Source: JBBDIX01 sp050486225 (GTDB lineage: Bacteria; Actinomycetota; Nitriliruptoria; Nitriliruptorales; Nitriliruptoraceae). Taken from it: a stretch of 64,000 nucleotides of DNA. The stretch spans positions 124,001 through 188,000 of the forward strand of contig JBJHCV010000002.1 in assembly GCA_050486225.1 (NCBI GenBank). The letters run 5' to 3'. Below, one piece after another: positions 44,389 to 52,985 of the stretch (the stretch's first letter is position 1; every line of letters begins with the position of its first letter). The position numbers and the translations under genes were made by a program. The notes under the pieces are model-generated. The model did not search any database, had not been told where the DNA came from, and saw only the letters and a list, made by a program, of their open reading frames with translations.

Positions 44389-46824
44389 GTGCTCCCCGAA
44401 CACCACCTTCCCCGCCCCCGGCTGCTCGCTCGCCACCAGCTCGCGCCCGTGCTCGTCGTCCTCGGCGCGTCCGGTGCCGGGAAGAGCGTGCTCGCCGCGG
44501 AACTGGCGCGACGACTCGAGCGCCCCCTCGCGATCGCCTCCGTCGGTCCACAGGACGGACACCTCGAGGCCCTGATCGCTCGGATGCACGAGGCCCTCGT
44601 GGCCGCGGGTCTCGACGAGGCCGCCACCACGCTGGTCGCACGTGACACCCACCCGTGCGACATGCTCGCCGCGCTCAGCGAGCACCTGCGTGGGAGCCCG
44701 GATCGTGTGCTGCTCGTCGTCGACCACGCGCACCACCTCGACGACGAGGCGGTGGACGCGCTCACCGGCTTCGCGGCGTCCATCCCTCCGGGACAGCACC
44801 TGGTGGTCCTGAGCCGGCGGCGCGAGGGAGCCGCGGCCCGACTCGGTCTGCTCACCTCCCAGACGGTCAGCGAGCGGGCGCTGGCGTTCACACGCGACGA
44901 GGTGACCGCGTACGTCAACTCGCTGTTGCGCCTCGACCTGCCTCCACGCGGCGTGGACGCGATCCTGCATGCCACGAACGGCCGGGCGCTCGACCTCGTG
45001 CTCGCGGCACGACACGTCGGCCGGATCGACGACCTCGACCTTCGTCACCGGGAACTCGCCCGCCTCGCCGCACGACCTCGAGTGGTGACGACGGTCACCA
45101 ACCACCTGCTCGCACGCACGTCACGCGCGGGGCGCCGCGCGCTCGCGCAGATGGCGGCCCTTCCGTGGGTCGACGAGACCCTCGCCGCACGCATCACCCG
45201 TCGTCCGACGATCCTCGCCCGCGCGGTGGACGCCGGGCTCGCGCGGACCGACGAGTCCGGGCGGACCCGGTTCGAGGACGACGTCCGCGACGCGCTGCGT
45301 TCCCACGGCACGGCCAGTCGACGCACCCTGCGGCATGCCGCGGCCCGGCAGCTGGAGGTCGGCGACCTGCGGTCGGCGGTGCGCACCCTGCTCGCCGCTG
45401 GGTACGAGAACCGGGCCGCGAAGCTGCTCCTGGCGCACCCCGAACGGTGCATGGCACTGCACACCCACGACCACGCAGACCTCGTCGCCGCACTTCCCGA
45501 CGAGACCGTCACGGCGCATCCCGAACTGCTGCTGACGCTCGTGCGCCACTGGCACGCCGTCGGACGTCCCGACCGCGTGCGGGTCGTGCTGCGTGTGGTG
45601 CACGAGCAGGGTGACGAGGTGCGCCCGGCCCTGCGCCACGCATTCGAGGCGGAACGCCTGCGCGACGCCGTGCACGGACCGGTCCACGATCTGGACGCGG
45701 TCGAGGCACGCATGCGTGAGCTCGTGGCGCTCACCCGGCCACGGCACCCCGACGTCACGGCACGCCTCCACGAGGGGCTCGGGCTGCTCGAGGCGCGCCG
45801 TGGCGCCGACGGGTGGCAGGAGCGCGCCCGCCAGCAGCTGGACACGGCGATCGAACTGTACGAACGGGGTGGCGAGCACTGGCTGGCCGGTCTCGCGTCG
45901 ACACTGCTCGCCACGACGGTGTGCACCCGCTCCGGGTCCCACGACGCCGCCGCCGACCACCTCGACCGCGCCGTTGCGCTCGCCCGGGGCGAACCCCGAC
46001 TCACGTCGCTCGCGCTCGTCCATCGCTCCCGGGTGCACGCACGACGAGGCCAGCACGTGCTCGCCAGGGCAGACCTCACCGAGGGAGCGCGCATCGCCCG
46101 GCTGCTCGACGACCACGACGCACTCGCGCTCGTCGACGACACCGCCACCCTGCTGCGACGACTCGCCAGTGACGCGCGGGCCTCGGCAGGCGCCGACGAC
46201 GGACCCCACATCGAGGTCCGTGCGCTCGGCCGGTTCGCCGTGCTCGTCGACGGTCGCGAGGCGCCGCTGCGACAGGGTGTGGCCAGCCGCCTCGTCCGAC
46301 TGCTCGCCGTTCGCGGCGGAAGACTCCACGAACTCGCCGTGGCCGAGGTGCTGTGGCCCACGGACGATCCCCACGAGGTGCGGGGACGCCTCGACAGCGT
46401 GCGTCACCGACTCGGCCCCGCACCCCAGATCGTCACGCGCGACGACGACACGATCGGTTTCGTGGCCGGCACCCGGCTCGACGTGTCCGAGTTCGTGTCC
46501 CTCGCACGGGAGGCGCTGTCCACCCGTCGTGAGGACGGCACCATCGACGTCATCGCCGCACGGACCGCGGTCGAGCACTACGCGGAACTGCTCCCCGACC
46601 ACGACGAGGACTGGGTCGTCGAGCACCGCCTGCGCCTGCGTCGGCGGGTGCTCGACGTCATCGACGGTCTCATCGAGACCGCGCTGCACGCCGGCGACGA
46701 GCAGGAGGCGTCCCGGTGGGCCCGCCGTGCCCTCGAGGTGGCCGAGCCCGGGACGGGCCAGCACGCACGGTTGACCGACCTGGCGGAGCCCGGGCCCGAA
46801 CTGGCCGCGCTGCGAGCCCGCTGA
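44389..46824 (+). CDS. STAND-type ATPase regulator with C-terminal BTAD-like domain
   Basis: An 811-residue LuxR/MalT-like regulator without a LuxR tail. Residues 21-33 hold a Walker A (G-A-S-G-A-G-K-S) and 100-115 a Walker B-like V-L-L-V-V-D-H-A-H-H-L-D-D. Winged-helix and superhelical (TPR-like) regions extend to about 600. A C-terminal part (about 606-780) has E-V-R-A-L-G-R-F-A-V-L-V-D-G-R-E-A then a W-P-T-D-D-P-H-E-V-R-G-R-L block, the pattern of SARP/BTAD transcriptional activation domains. It should be an ATP-dependent activator. The target is unknown; its position after acs suggests acetate metabolism. GTG start with GAGGA upstream. Confidence 0.82.
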   Translation: MLPEHHLPRPRLLARHQLAPVLVVLGASGAGKSVLAAELARRLERPLAIASVGPQDGHLEALIARMHEALVAAGLDEAATTLVARDTHPCDMLAALSEHLRGSPDRVLLVVDHAHHLDDEAVDALTGFAASIPPGQHLVVLSRRREGAAARLGLLTSQTVSERALAFTRDEVTAYVNSLLRLDLPPRGVDAILHATNGRALDLVLAARHVGRIDDLDLRHRELARLAARPRVVTTVTNHLLARTSRAGRRALAQMAALPWVDETLAARITRRPTILARAVDAGLARTDESGRTRFEDDVRDALRSHGTASRRTLRHAAARQLEVGDLRSAVRTLLAAGYENRAAKLLLAHPERCMALHTHDHADLVAALPDETVTAHPELLLTLVRHWHAVGRPDRVRVVLRVVHEQGDEVRPALRHAFEAERLRDAVHGPVHDLDAVEARMRELVALTRPRHPDVTARLHEGLGLLEARRGADGWQERARQQLDTAIELYERGGEHWLAGLASTLLATTVCTRSGSHDAAADHLDRAVALARGEPRLTSLALVHRSRVHARRGQHVLARADLTEGARIARLLDDHDALALVDDTATLLRRLASDARASAGADDGPHIEVRALGRFAVLVDGREAPLRQGVASRLVRLLAVRGGRLHELAVAEVLWPTDDPHEVRGRLDSVRHRLGPAPQIVTRDDDTIGFVAGTRLDVSEFVSLAREALSTRREDGTIDVIAARTAVEHYAELLPDHDEDWVVEHRLRLRRRVLDVIDGLIETALHAGDEQEASRWARRALEVAEPGTGQHARLTDLAEPGPELAALRAR

Positions 46825-46874
46825 GCCGACGTGCGTCGCGGTACCCGCCGGGGCGGGGCCCGCGGAACGTCGAC

Positions 46875-46880
46875 TAGGCT
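46875..46880 (+). promoter_or_regulatory. -10 box of the Mrp operon
   Basis: TAGGCT lies about 32 bases before the first antiporter gene, in the short gap after the regulator. No clear -35 box. It marks the likely start of the ten-gene transcript. Confidence 0.45.
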
Positions 46881-46912
46881 GCCCCTCCAGCCGTCACGAC
46901 GCCAGACCCTGG

Positions 46913-48427
46913 ATGGTGATGGGAACAGTCCACTCGCTCCTGCCGCTCGTCGCGGTCACGATCCCCGTCGTGACCGCGTTGCTGATCGTGGCCACACGAC
47001 GGTGGGTGAACCTGCGGGACTCGATCCTGTTCGGTGGCGCGACGGTCACCTTCGCCGTGGTTGCGTCGCTGCTTCCCACAGTCCTCGCGGGAGGCGTGCC
47101 GACGACGTCGCTGGGAGAACTCGTCCCCGGGTTCGAGCTCTCGCTGGCAGCCGACGGGATGGGCCTGCTGTTCGCACTGCTCGCCTCCCTGCTGTGGGTG
47201 CTGGCCTCGTCGTACGCCGTCGGCTACATGCGTGGGGGCCACGAGCGCAACCAGACCCGCTTCTACGTGTTCTACGCGCTGTGCCTGTCGACGGCGTTCG
47301 GCGTCGCGTTCGCCGGGGACCTGTTCACGTTCTTCGTCTTCTACGAACTGCTCACGGCGACCACGTACCCACTGGTCACCCACAAGGGCAACGACGCCGC
47401 GATCGCGGCTGGCCGCCGGTACGTGGGCTACCTGCTCACCGGTGGCGTCCTGGTGCTGCTCGGGCTGGTGATCGTGGTCGCGACCACCGGCGAGGTGGCG
47501 TTCGTCGCGGGGGGCTTCGTCGGTGACACGCTCGGCCCGGCGCTGACCGTGGTCGCGTTCCTGCTGTTCGCCGTCGGGTTCGGCACCAAGGCCGGCCTGA
47601 TGCCCCTGCATGCCTGGCTGCCCGCCGCGATGGTCGCCCCCACCCCGGTCAGCGCTCTGCTGCACGCGGTGGCCGTCGTCAAGGCGGGCGTGTTCGCGTT
47701 CGGGCGGCTCATCGGGTTCGTGTTCGGACCCGACGTCCTGTCGGGGCAGGTGGTCACGACCCTGCTCGCGGTCGGCGCCGGATCGACCATCGTGGTCGCG
47801 TCGGTGGTGGCACTGCGTCAGGACCACCTCAAACGTCGGCTCGCGTACTCGACCATCGCCCACCTGTCCTACATCGTGCTCGGGTTCGCGCTGCTGTCCC
47901 GCCATGCGATCGAGGGCGCCCTGCTGCACATCGTCAACCACGGCGCCCTCAAGATCACGCTCTTCTTCTGCGCCGGCGCGATCTACGTACACACCAGGTT
48001 CGACCGTGTGAGCCAGCTCGACGGCATCGGGCGACGGATGCCGTTCACCATGACCGCGTTCGCGGTGGCCTCACTGGGCCTCGCCGGGCTTCCACCCATG
48101 GGCGGGTTCACGAGCAAGGCGGCGCTCGTCCTCGGCGCCTGGGAGGCCGGCGAACACGTCTTCGCGGTGCTGATGGTCGGGGCCGGACTGCTCACGGCCG
48201 GCTACCTGTTCCCCATCGTGCACCGCGCCTTCTTCCGCCCGTCCCCGGAGCCGGCAGACCCGACGTCGTCGGACGAGCAGTCGCCGGCCGACGACGCGTC
48301 GCCGCTGATGGTGGTGCCCCTGTGCATCACCGCCGCGATCGGGCTGCTGCTCGGCCTCGGCGACCTGTTCGGTGTCGGTGAGCTAGCCGCCGGCGTCGCA
48401 CAGGCGGTCACGGGAGGTGCGGGGTGA
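46913..48427 (+). CDS. mrpD: Mrp/Mbh antiporter subunit, NuoL/M/N-like (first copy)
   Basis: A 504-residue, about 14-TM proton-conducting subunit. Key charged residues of the family are present: TM5 Glu in F-F-V-F-Y-E-L-L, TM7 Lys226 in G-T-K-A-G-L-M-P-L-H-A-W-L-P, TM8 Lys in V-V-K-A-G-V-F and TM12 Lys in H-G-A-L-K-I-T. It therefore looks fully competent for proton transfer. First gene of the operon; ATG 46913 or 46919 may be the start (GGATGG upstream of the second). It overlaps the next gene by four bases. Confidence 0.9.
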   Translation: MVMGTVHSLLPLVAVTIPVVTALLIVATRRWVNLRDSILFGGATVTFAVVASLLPTVLAGGVPTTSLGELVPGFELSLAADGMGLLFALLASLLWVLASSYAVGYMRGGHERNQTRFYVFYALCLSTAFGVAFAGDLFTFFVFYELLTATTYPLVTHKGNDAAIAAGRRYVGYLLTGGVLVLLGLVIVVATTGEVAFVAGGFVGDTLGPALTVVAFLLFAVGFGTKAGLMPLHAWLPAAMVAPTPVSALLHAVAVVKAGVFAFGRLIGFVFGPDVLSGQVVTTLLAVGAGSTIVVASVVALRQDHLKRRLAYSTIAHLSYIVLGFALLSRHAIEGALLHIVNHGALKITLFFCAGAIYVHTRFDRVSQLDGIGRRMPFTMTAFAVASLGLAGLPPMGGFTSKAALVLGAWEAGEHVFAVLMVGAGLLTAGYLFPIVHRAFFRPSPEPADPTSSDEQSPADDASPLMVVPLCITAAIGLLLGLGDLFGVGELAAGVAQAVTGGAG

Positions 48428-48654
48428 ACCGTCGTGCTGCCGTGGTCACCGCGTGCCTCGCCGCCGTCGCCGTGCTCGTCGACGTGCTCGTCGACACCTC
48501 GCACGTCCCCGGGTACTCGGCGGCCATCGGGCTGTTCGGGTGCATCCTCATCGTCCTGGTGTCCAAGTGGCTCGGCACGGTGCTGATCCAACGTCCCGAG
48601 GACCACTGGCCTGACGACGTGCCCGCAGACGAGCAGGGGGACCTCCGTGGCTGA
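48424..48654 (+). CDS. Small two-TM protein of the Mrp operon
   Basis: A 76-residue protein with two hydrophobic helices (about 6-25 and 33-53) and an acidic tail. I do not recognise a named family. It overlaps the preceding antiporter subunit by four bases and the next by eight, so it is made with the complex and is probably one of its subunits. GGAGG lies before its GTG. Confidence 0.75.
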   Translation: MNRRAAVVTACLAAVAVLVDVLVDTSHVPGYSAAIGLFGCILIVLVSKWLGTVLIQRPEDHWPDDVPADEQGDLRG

Positions 48655-50371
48655 CCTGCTCTGGCACCCTGCGGTACCGCTGCTCGTCGCCGCGGCGCTG
48701 GTCTGGTGGACGCCACGGCGAGTGACCCAGGCCCTGCTGGTGCTCGCCCCGCTGGTGTCCCTCGCCCTCGTGGCCGGGCTCGACGCGTCGACGTCGATCA
48801 CTGCGACGTGGCTCGGGTTCGAGCTCGAACCGATGCGTGCCGACCGGCTGGCCCTCGCGTTCGGCTGGATCTTCGCCATCGCCGCCCTGATCGCAGGGAT
48901 CTACGGTGTGACGGTCGTGCGCGACCGGGAACCGACGTCGGTGCTCGCGTACGCGGGTGCCGCGATGGGCGTCGTGTTCGCGGGGGACCTGCTCACCCTG
49001 TTCGTGTTCTGGGAGATCAAGGCGATCGCGTCGACGTTCGTCATCCTGAACCGCCGCGGGGGCAACAGCGACCGTGCCGGCATGCGCTACCTGTACGTCC
49101 ACCTCGTGGGCGGCAAGCTGCTGCTGGCCGGCGCGATGTGGCATCTCGCCGACACCGGGTCGCTGGCGTTCACCGCGCTGGACATGGGGCCGGCGGCCGC
49201 GCTCGTCCTGATCGCCTTCCTCGTGTCCGCGGCGGTGCCGCCGCTGCACGCATGGCTTCCGGACGCGTATCCGGAGGCCAGCGTCGCCGGGACCGTGTTC
49301 CTGTCCGCGTACACCACCAAGGCCGCGGTGTACGCGCTCGCCCGCGGGTTCCCCGGGCTCGAACTGCTGGTGTGGCTGGGGGTTGCGATGGCCCTGTACG
49401 GCGTCGTGTACGCCGTGCTCGAGAACGACATCCGCCGTCTGCTCGCGTACCACATCATCAGCCAGGTCGGCTACATGGTCGCGGCCATCGGGATCGGCAC
49501 CGAGATGGCGGTCAACGGTGCGACCGCCCATGCGTTCGCCCACATCCTCTACAAGGGCCTGCTGCTCATGGGGGCCGGCGCGGTGATCCACGCGACCGGC
49601 CGCGCGAAGATGACCGAGCTCGGCGGGATCGCGAACCGCATGCGGGGAGTGCTCGCGCTGTACATGGTCGGGGCGGTGTCCATCTCCAGCGTCCCCCTGT
49701 TCAGCGGGTTCGTGTCGAAGGAGCTCGCCGTGTACGCGGCAGGACTCGACGAACGCACGCTGGTGGTGCTGCTGCTCAAGATCGCCTCCGTCGGGACGTT
49801 CCTGCACACGGGGCTGAAGCTTCCGTTCGGCACCTGGTTCGGTCACGAGGGAGCCGGCCCCCGGACCAACGACGGCCACCGCATCCAGGTCGGTCCGGTG
49901 CCCACGACCATGTACGTCGCGATGGGACTGAGCGCGCTGCTGAACCTGCTGATCGGCGTGTACCCAACCCTGTTGTTCGACCTGCTCCCCCACGAGGTCC
50001 ACTACGACGCGTACACACTCACCAAGGTCGTGGAGAAGTCCCAGATCCTGCTGTTCACCGCACTCGGGTTCTGGCTGCTGCTGTCGAAGCTGCATGCACA
50101 GGCGACCATCAGCCTCGACACCGACCTCGTGTACCGCGCGCCGGGCCCGATGCTCCGCGCGTGGTCGACCGGCTCGGGGTCGTCGTCGGGCACACTGGTC
50201 GGGCCGCGCGACCGGGCCGGGGCAGCGCTGGGTCGGGCGCGGACGCGCCTGCACGAGCGGCTGCCCGCAGTGCGGGGCACGAACCCGCCCGTGTACCCGA
50301 CCTGGGTGCTCGGCGCCTCCCTGCTGGGGGTCGCCATCCTGCTGCTGCTGCTGACGCTGAGGCTCCCGTGA
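48647..50371 (+). CDS. Mrp/Mbh antiporter subunit, NuoL/M/N-like (second copy, TM7 Lys missing)
   Basis: A 574-residue subunit with the 14-TM core plus a C-terminal extension holding an extra TM helix near 548-572. TM5 Glu (F-V-F-W-E-I-K), TM8 Lys (Y-T-T-K-A-A-V-Y) and TM12 Lys (H-I-L-Y-K-G-L-L) are kept. The TM7 lysine that normally precedes P-L-H-A-W-L-P is Ser194 here (V-S-A-A-V-P-P-L-H). Lys in this place is central to proton transfer in the family, so this copy may be a non-pumping or ion-specialised subunit. The GTG start overlaps the previous gene by eight bases. Confidence 0.88.
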   Translation: MADLLWHPAVPLLVAAALVWWTPRRVTQALLVLAPLVSLALVAGLDASTSITATWLGFELEPMRADRLALAFGWIFAIAALIAGIYGVTVVRDREPTSVLAYAGAAMGVVFAGDLLTLFVFWEIKAIASTFVILNRRGGNSDRAGMRYLYVHLVGGKLLLAGAMWHLADTGSLAFTALDMGPAAALVLIAFLVSAAVPPLHAWLPDAYPEASVAGTVFLSAYTTKAAVYALARGFPGLELLVWLGVAMALYGVVYAVLENDIRRLLAYHIISQVGYMVAAIGIGTEMAVNGATAHAFAHILYKGLLLMGAGAVIHATGRAKMTELGGIANRMRGVLALYMVGAVSISSVPLFSGFVSKELAVYAAGLDERTLVVLLLKIASVGTFLHTGLKLPFGTWFGHEGAGPRTNDGHRIQVGPVPTTMYVAMGLSALLNLLIGVYPTLLFDLLPHEVHYDAYTLTKVVEKSQILLFTALGFWLLLSKLHAQATISLDTDLVYRAPGPMLRAWSTGSGSSSGTLVGPRDRAGAALGRARTRLHERLPAVRGTNPPVYPTWVLGASLLGVAILLLLLTLRLP

Positions 50372-50964
50372 GACTCCTGCGAAACGCCGTCCTGTTCACC
50401 CTCCTGCTGGGGTTCTGGATCACGCTGTCCGGGCACCTGGATCCGCTGTTCCTCGGCATGGGCGTGGTCTCCGCAGCGGTGTGCACGTGGTTCGGCGGCC
50501 GACTGCTCGAACCGACGGTCGGCGACCCCACCATGCATCGTCGGGTCCACCTGTTCTGGCTGCTCATCTACGTCGCGTGGATGCTGGGACGCATGGTCGT
50601 GGGCGCCGCACAGGTCGCGCGGATCGTGCTCGACCCACGCCACCCCCCGCAGCCGGGCATCCTGCGTTTCCGGACGAACCTGCAGAGCCCCGCTGCGCGC
50701 ACCATGTTCGCGAACTCGATCACCCTCGTGCCGGGGACGCTCACCCTCGAACTCGAGCAGGACCGACTGACGGTGCACTCGTTCACCCCGAGCGCGGTGG
50801 ACGACATCACCGCCGCACGCATGCAGAACCGCGTCGCCGCCGTGTTCCGGGAACCCGACCAACCGGCGCCCGAGGTCGACTGGGACTTCGGGGAGACTGC
50901 ACCACGAGACAGCGACCCCGAGTCGCTGGAGGCGGGCCACGTCGACGAGGAGGCCGACCGATGA
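50368..50964 (+). CDS. mrpE: Na+/H+ antiporter subunit MrpE
   Basis: A 198-residue protein with two or three N-terminal TM helices (about 7-22, 26-45 and 64-84) and a cytosolic alpha/beta domain. Family marks are F-W-I-T-L-S-G-H-L-D-P, A-R-T-M-F-A-N-S-I-T-L-V-P-G-T-L-T-L and the D-x-L-T-V-H-S-F strand. GTG start in a GTGA overlap. The acidic C-terminal tail is longer than in Bacillus MrpE. It belongs to the small-subunit group that assembles the complex. Confidence 0.92.
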   Translation: MRLLRNAVLFTLLLGFWITLSGHLDPLFLGMGVVSAAVCTWFGGRLLEPTVGDPTMHRRVHLFWLLIYVAWMLGRMVVGAAQVARIVLDPRHPPQPGILRFRTNLQSPAARTMFANSITLVPGTLTLELEQDRLTVHSFTPSAVDDITAARMQNRVAAVFREPDQPAPEVDWDFGETAPRDSDPESLEAGHVDEEADR

Positions 50965-51239
50965 ACGCCTTCCTGATCGCCGTACTGGTGGTCATCGTCG
51001 CGCTCATCTGCGGCGGCCTCCACCGGGTGTGGGTCGGACCGACCGTGTTCGACCGACTGGTCGCCATCGCACTGGTGTCGGTCAACGGGGTCGCCGTGAT
51101 CGCCGTGTTCGGGTTCCTGTTCGACCGACCGTCGTTCTTCCTCGACATCGCGCTGGCCTACGCGCTGCTCGCGTTCCTCCTTCCCATCGCGCTCGGCAGG
51201 TACTTCGAGCACCGCAGTCACGAGGAGCAGCACCGATGA
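50961..51239 (+). CDS. mrpF: Na+/H+ antiporter subunit MrpF
   Basis: A 92-residue protein with three TM helices. The R-V-W-V-G-P-T-V-F-D-R-L-V-A-I-A-L block, between TM1 and TM2, is the MrpF signature, and the conserved Asp of P-S-F-F-L-D-I-A lies before TM3. ATGA overlap at both ends shows strict co-translation with MrpE and MrpG. Confidence 0.92.
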   Translation: MNAFLIAVLVVIVALICGGLHRVWVGPTVFDRLVAIALVSVNGVAVIAVFGFLFDRPSFFLDIALAYALLAFLLPIALGRYFEHRSHEEQHR

Positions 51240-51559
51240 GTGTCGTCGCGGTCGTGATGATCTCCGCCGGCCTGTTCTTCATGGTCGTCAGCGCCATCGG
51301 CCTGTTCGTCCTGCCCGGCCTGTACACGAGGGCGCACGCCGTCGCGAAGTCGGAGACCCTGGCCCTGCTGCTGGTGCTCTCCGGCCTGTTCTTCCATCCG
51401 GCGATCGATGTCGCCAGCGGTGTGCGCCTCGCGTTCGTGCTGCTGTTCTCGATGATGGCGAATCCGACGGCGGTCCACGCCCTGCTGCGTGCCGCACGGC
51501 GCGCCGGCGTCGAACCGTGGAAGCACCAGGACGACGAACCTGCGAGGACCGGATCATGA
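51236..51559 (+). CDS. mrpG: Na+/H+ antiporter subunit MrpG
   Basis: A 107-residue protein with three TM helices. The family block F-V-L-P-G-L-Y-T-R-A-H-A-V-A-K-S-E-T-L is present near 24-42, and N-P-T-A-V-H-A-L near 75-82 marks the end of TM3. Overlaps its neighbours by four bases. MrpG with MrpF and MrpE forms the membrane bridge of the complex. Confidence 0.92.
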   Translation: MSVVAVVMISAGLFFMVVSAIGLFVLPGLYTRAHAVAKSETLALLLVLSGLFFHPAIDVASGVRLAFVLLFSMMANPTAVHALLRAARRAGVEPWKHQDDEPARTGS

Positions 51560-52155
51560 TCGTCCTCGTCGACGTGCTGATCTTCGCCGTGCTCATCGTC
51601 ACGGCCGTGCTGGCCCTGCGCGTCCGCGACCTGCTGACGGCGGTGGCGCTGCTGGCGTCCTACAGCCTCTTCGTGGCCCTGCTGTTCACCGGCATCCAGG
51701 CACTCGACGTCGCACTCGTCGAGGCGGCGCTCGGCGCCGGGCTCACCGGGGTGATGCTGGTCGCGGCGATCATGGTCACGACACGCCACTCCACCGCCCG
51801 TGAGCGACCGAACCATCGGTTCGTGGTGCTGGCGCTCGTGGCGGCGTTCCTCGGTCTCATGCTGTACTCCAGCACGGGACTGCCCGACCGGGGGGACCCC
51901 ACCGCACCGACACGGACCGGCATCGCCGAGTACTACCTCGAACACTCGATGCGCGACACCGAGACCCCCAACGTCGTCACCGCGCTGCTCGCCGACTACC
52001 GATCGCTGGACACGCTGGGAGAGACGCTCGTCATCCTGACCGCTGCGCTCGCGGTCGCGCTCGTGCTGTCGCGACGGGAGGACGAACCACCCGCGAGCGA
52101 ACGTGACGCCTCGGATCCCGCGGTGCATCCGACCGACCCGGGAGACGCGCAGTGA
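51556..52155 (+). CDS. Fused MbhD-MbhE-like subunit (MrpA C-terminus equivalent)
   Basis: A 199-residue membrane protein in two parts. Residues 1-85 (three TM helices with A-L-D-V-A-L-V-E-A-A-L-G-A-G) match the DUF4040/MbhD domain. Residues 90-180 contain E-T-P-N-V-V-T-A-L-L-A-D-Y-R-S-L-D-T-L-G-E, the MbhE/MrpB-N signature. In classical Mrp operons these lie at the C-terminus of the large MrpA, so here that segment is a free-standing gene. It forms part of the ion path next to MrpB and MrpC. Confidence 0.88.
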   Translation: MIVLVDVLIFAVLIVTAVLALRVRDLLTAVALLASYSLFVALLFTGIQALDVALVEAALGAGLTGVMLVAAIMVTTRHSTARERPNHRFVVLALVAAFLGLMLYSSTGLPDRGDPTAPTRTGIAEYYLEHSMRDTETPNVVTALLADYRSLDTLGETLVILTAALAVALVLSRREDEPPASERDASDPAVHPTDPGDAQ

Positions 52156-52589
52156 TCGGCTCCTACCCGAGCGAGATCGTCCGCGTCGTGTGCGCGGTGC
52201 TCAGTCCGTTCATCGGCATGTTCGGGCTGTACGTCATCGCGCACGGGCACTACGGACCCGGCGGTGGGTTCGCCGGTGGGGTGTTCCTCGCCGCGGCCGT
52301 GATCCTGCCCCGCCTCACGCTCGACCGCGACGCCGTGCACCGCGCCGTGCCCCGCTGGGTGGGGCCCGTGGCGGGCGGAGTGGGGATGCTGGTGTTCCTC
52401 CTCGTGGCCACCGTGCCGCTGCTGGTGGGCGGCGCGATGCTCGACTACGCCGCCCTCGAGGTCGTCGGCGTCGCCGCGAGCCGCATGCGCTACCTCGGCA
52501 TCCTCGTCGTGGAGATCGCCGTCGGACTCGCGGTCTTCGGTTCGATCCTGCTGATCTTCGACGTGCTCGCCTGGAGGGACCGGACGTGA
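52152..52589 (+). CDS. mrpB: Na+/H+ antiporter subunit MrpB
   Basis: A 145-residue protein with four TM helices. The signature G-L-Y-V-I-A-H-G-H-Y-G-P-G-G-G-F-A-G-G near 26-44 is that of the MnhB/MrpB family. GTG start in a GTGA overlap, and the same overlap with mrpC downstream. MrpB is needed for sodium extrusion in studied Mrp complexes. Confidence 0.93.
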   Translation: MIGSYPSEIVRVVCAVLSPFIGMFGLYVIAHGHYGPGGGFAGGVFLAAAVILPRLTLDRDAVHRAVPRWVGPVAGGVGMLVFLLVATVPLLVGGAMLDYAALEVVGVAASRMRYLGILVVEIAVGLAVFGSILLIFDVLAWRDRT

Positions 52590-52984
52590 TCGACCTGTTC
52601 CTCGACCGCTACGTCTACGTGTTCGTCCTCGTGCTGCTGTCCATCGGCATGTACGGGATGCTCGCGCGCTGCGACCTCGTCAAGAAGATCGTCGGGATGA
52701 CGATCTTCCAGACGGCGATCTACGTGTTCTTCATCCAGGGCAGCCTGCAGACGGACAGCACGGCCCCGATCATCGATCCGACGCTGGGTTCGGACCCGAC
52801 GCGCTACGTCGACCCGCTCCCCCACCTGCTGATCCTGACGGCCATCGTCGTGGGCGTCGGGGTGCTGGGCGTCGCCCTCGCCCTGCTCGTGCGCATCCAC
52901 CGGGAGCACGGCACGTTCGACGAGAACGTCATCGCCGCACGTCTCGCCGGGGCCGAGTCCGCCGAACCACGACAGGACGACTGA
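52586..52984 (+). CDS. mrpC: Na+/H+ antiporter subunit MrpC (NuoK-like)
   Basis: A 132-residue NuoK homologue with three TM helices. The middle helix carries R-C-D-L-V-K-K-I-V-G-M-T-I-F-Q-T-A, and the third L-P-H-L-L-I-L-T-A-I-V-V-G. An acidic/basic tail extends past the usual end. It is separated from mrpD by one base. Confidence 0.92.
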   Translation: MIDLFLDRYVYVFVLVLLSIGMYGMLARCDLVKKIVGMTIFQTAIYVFFIQGSLQTDSTAPIIDPTLGSDPTRYVDPLPHLLILTAIVVGVGVLGVALALLVRIHREHGTFDENVIAARLAGAESAEPRQDD

Positions 52985-52985
52985 C

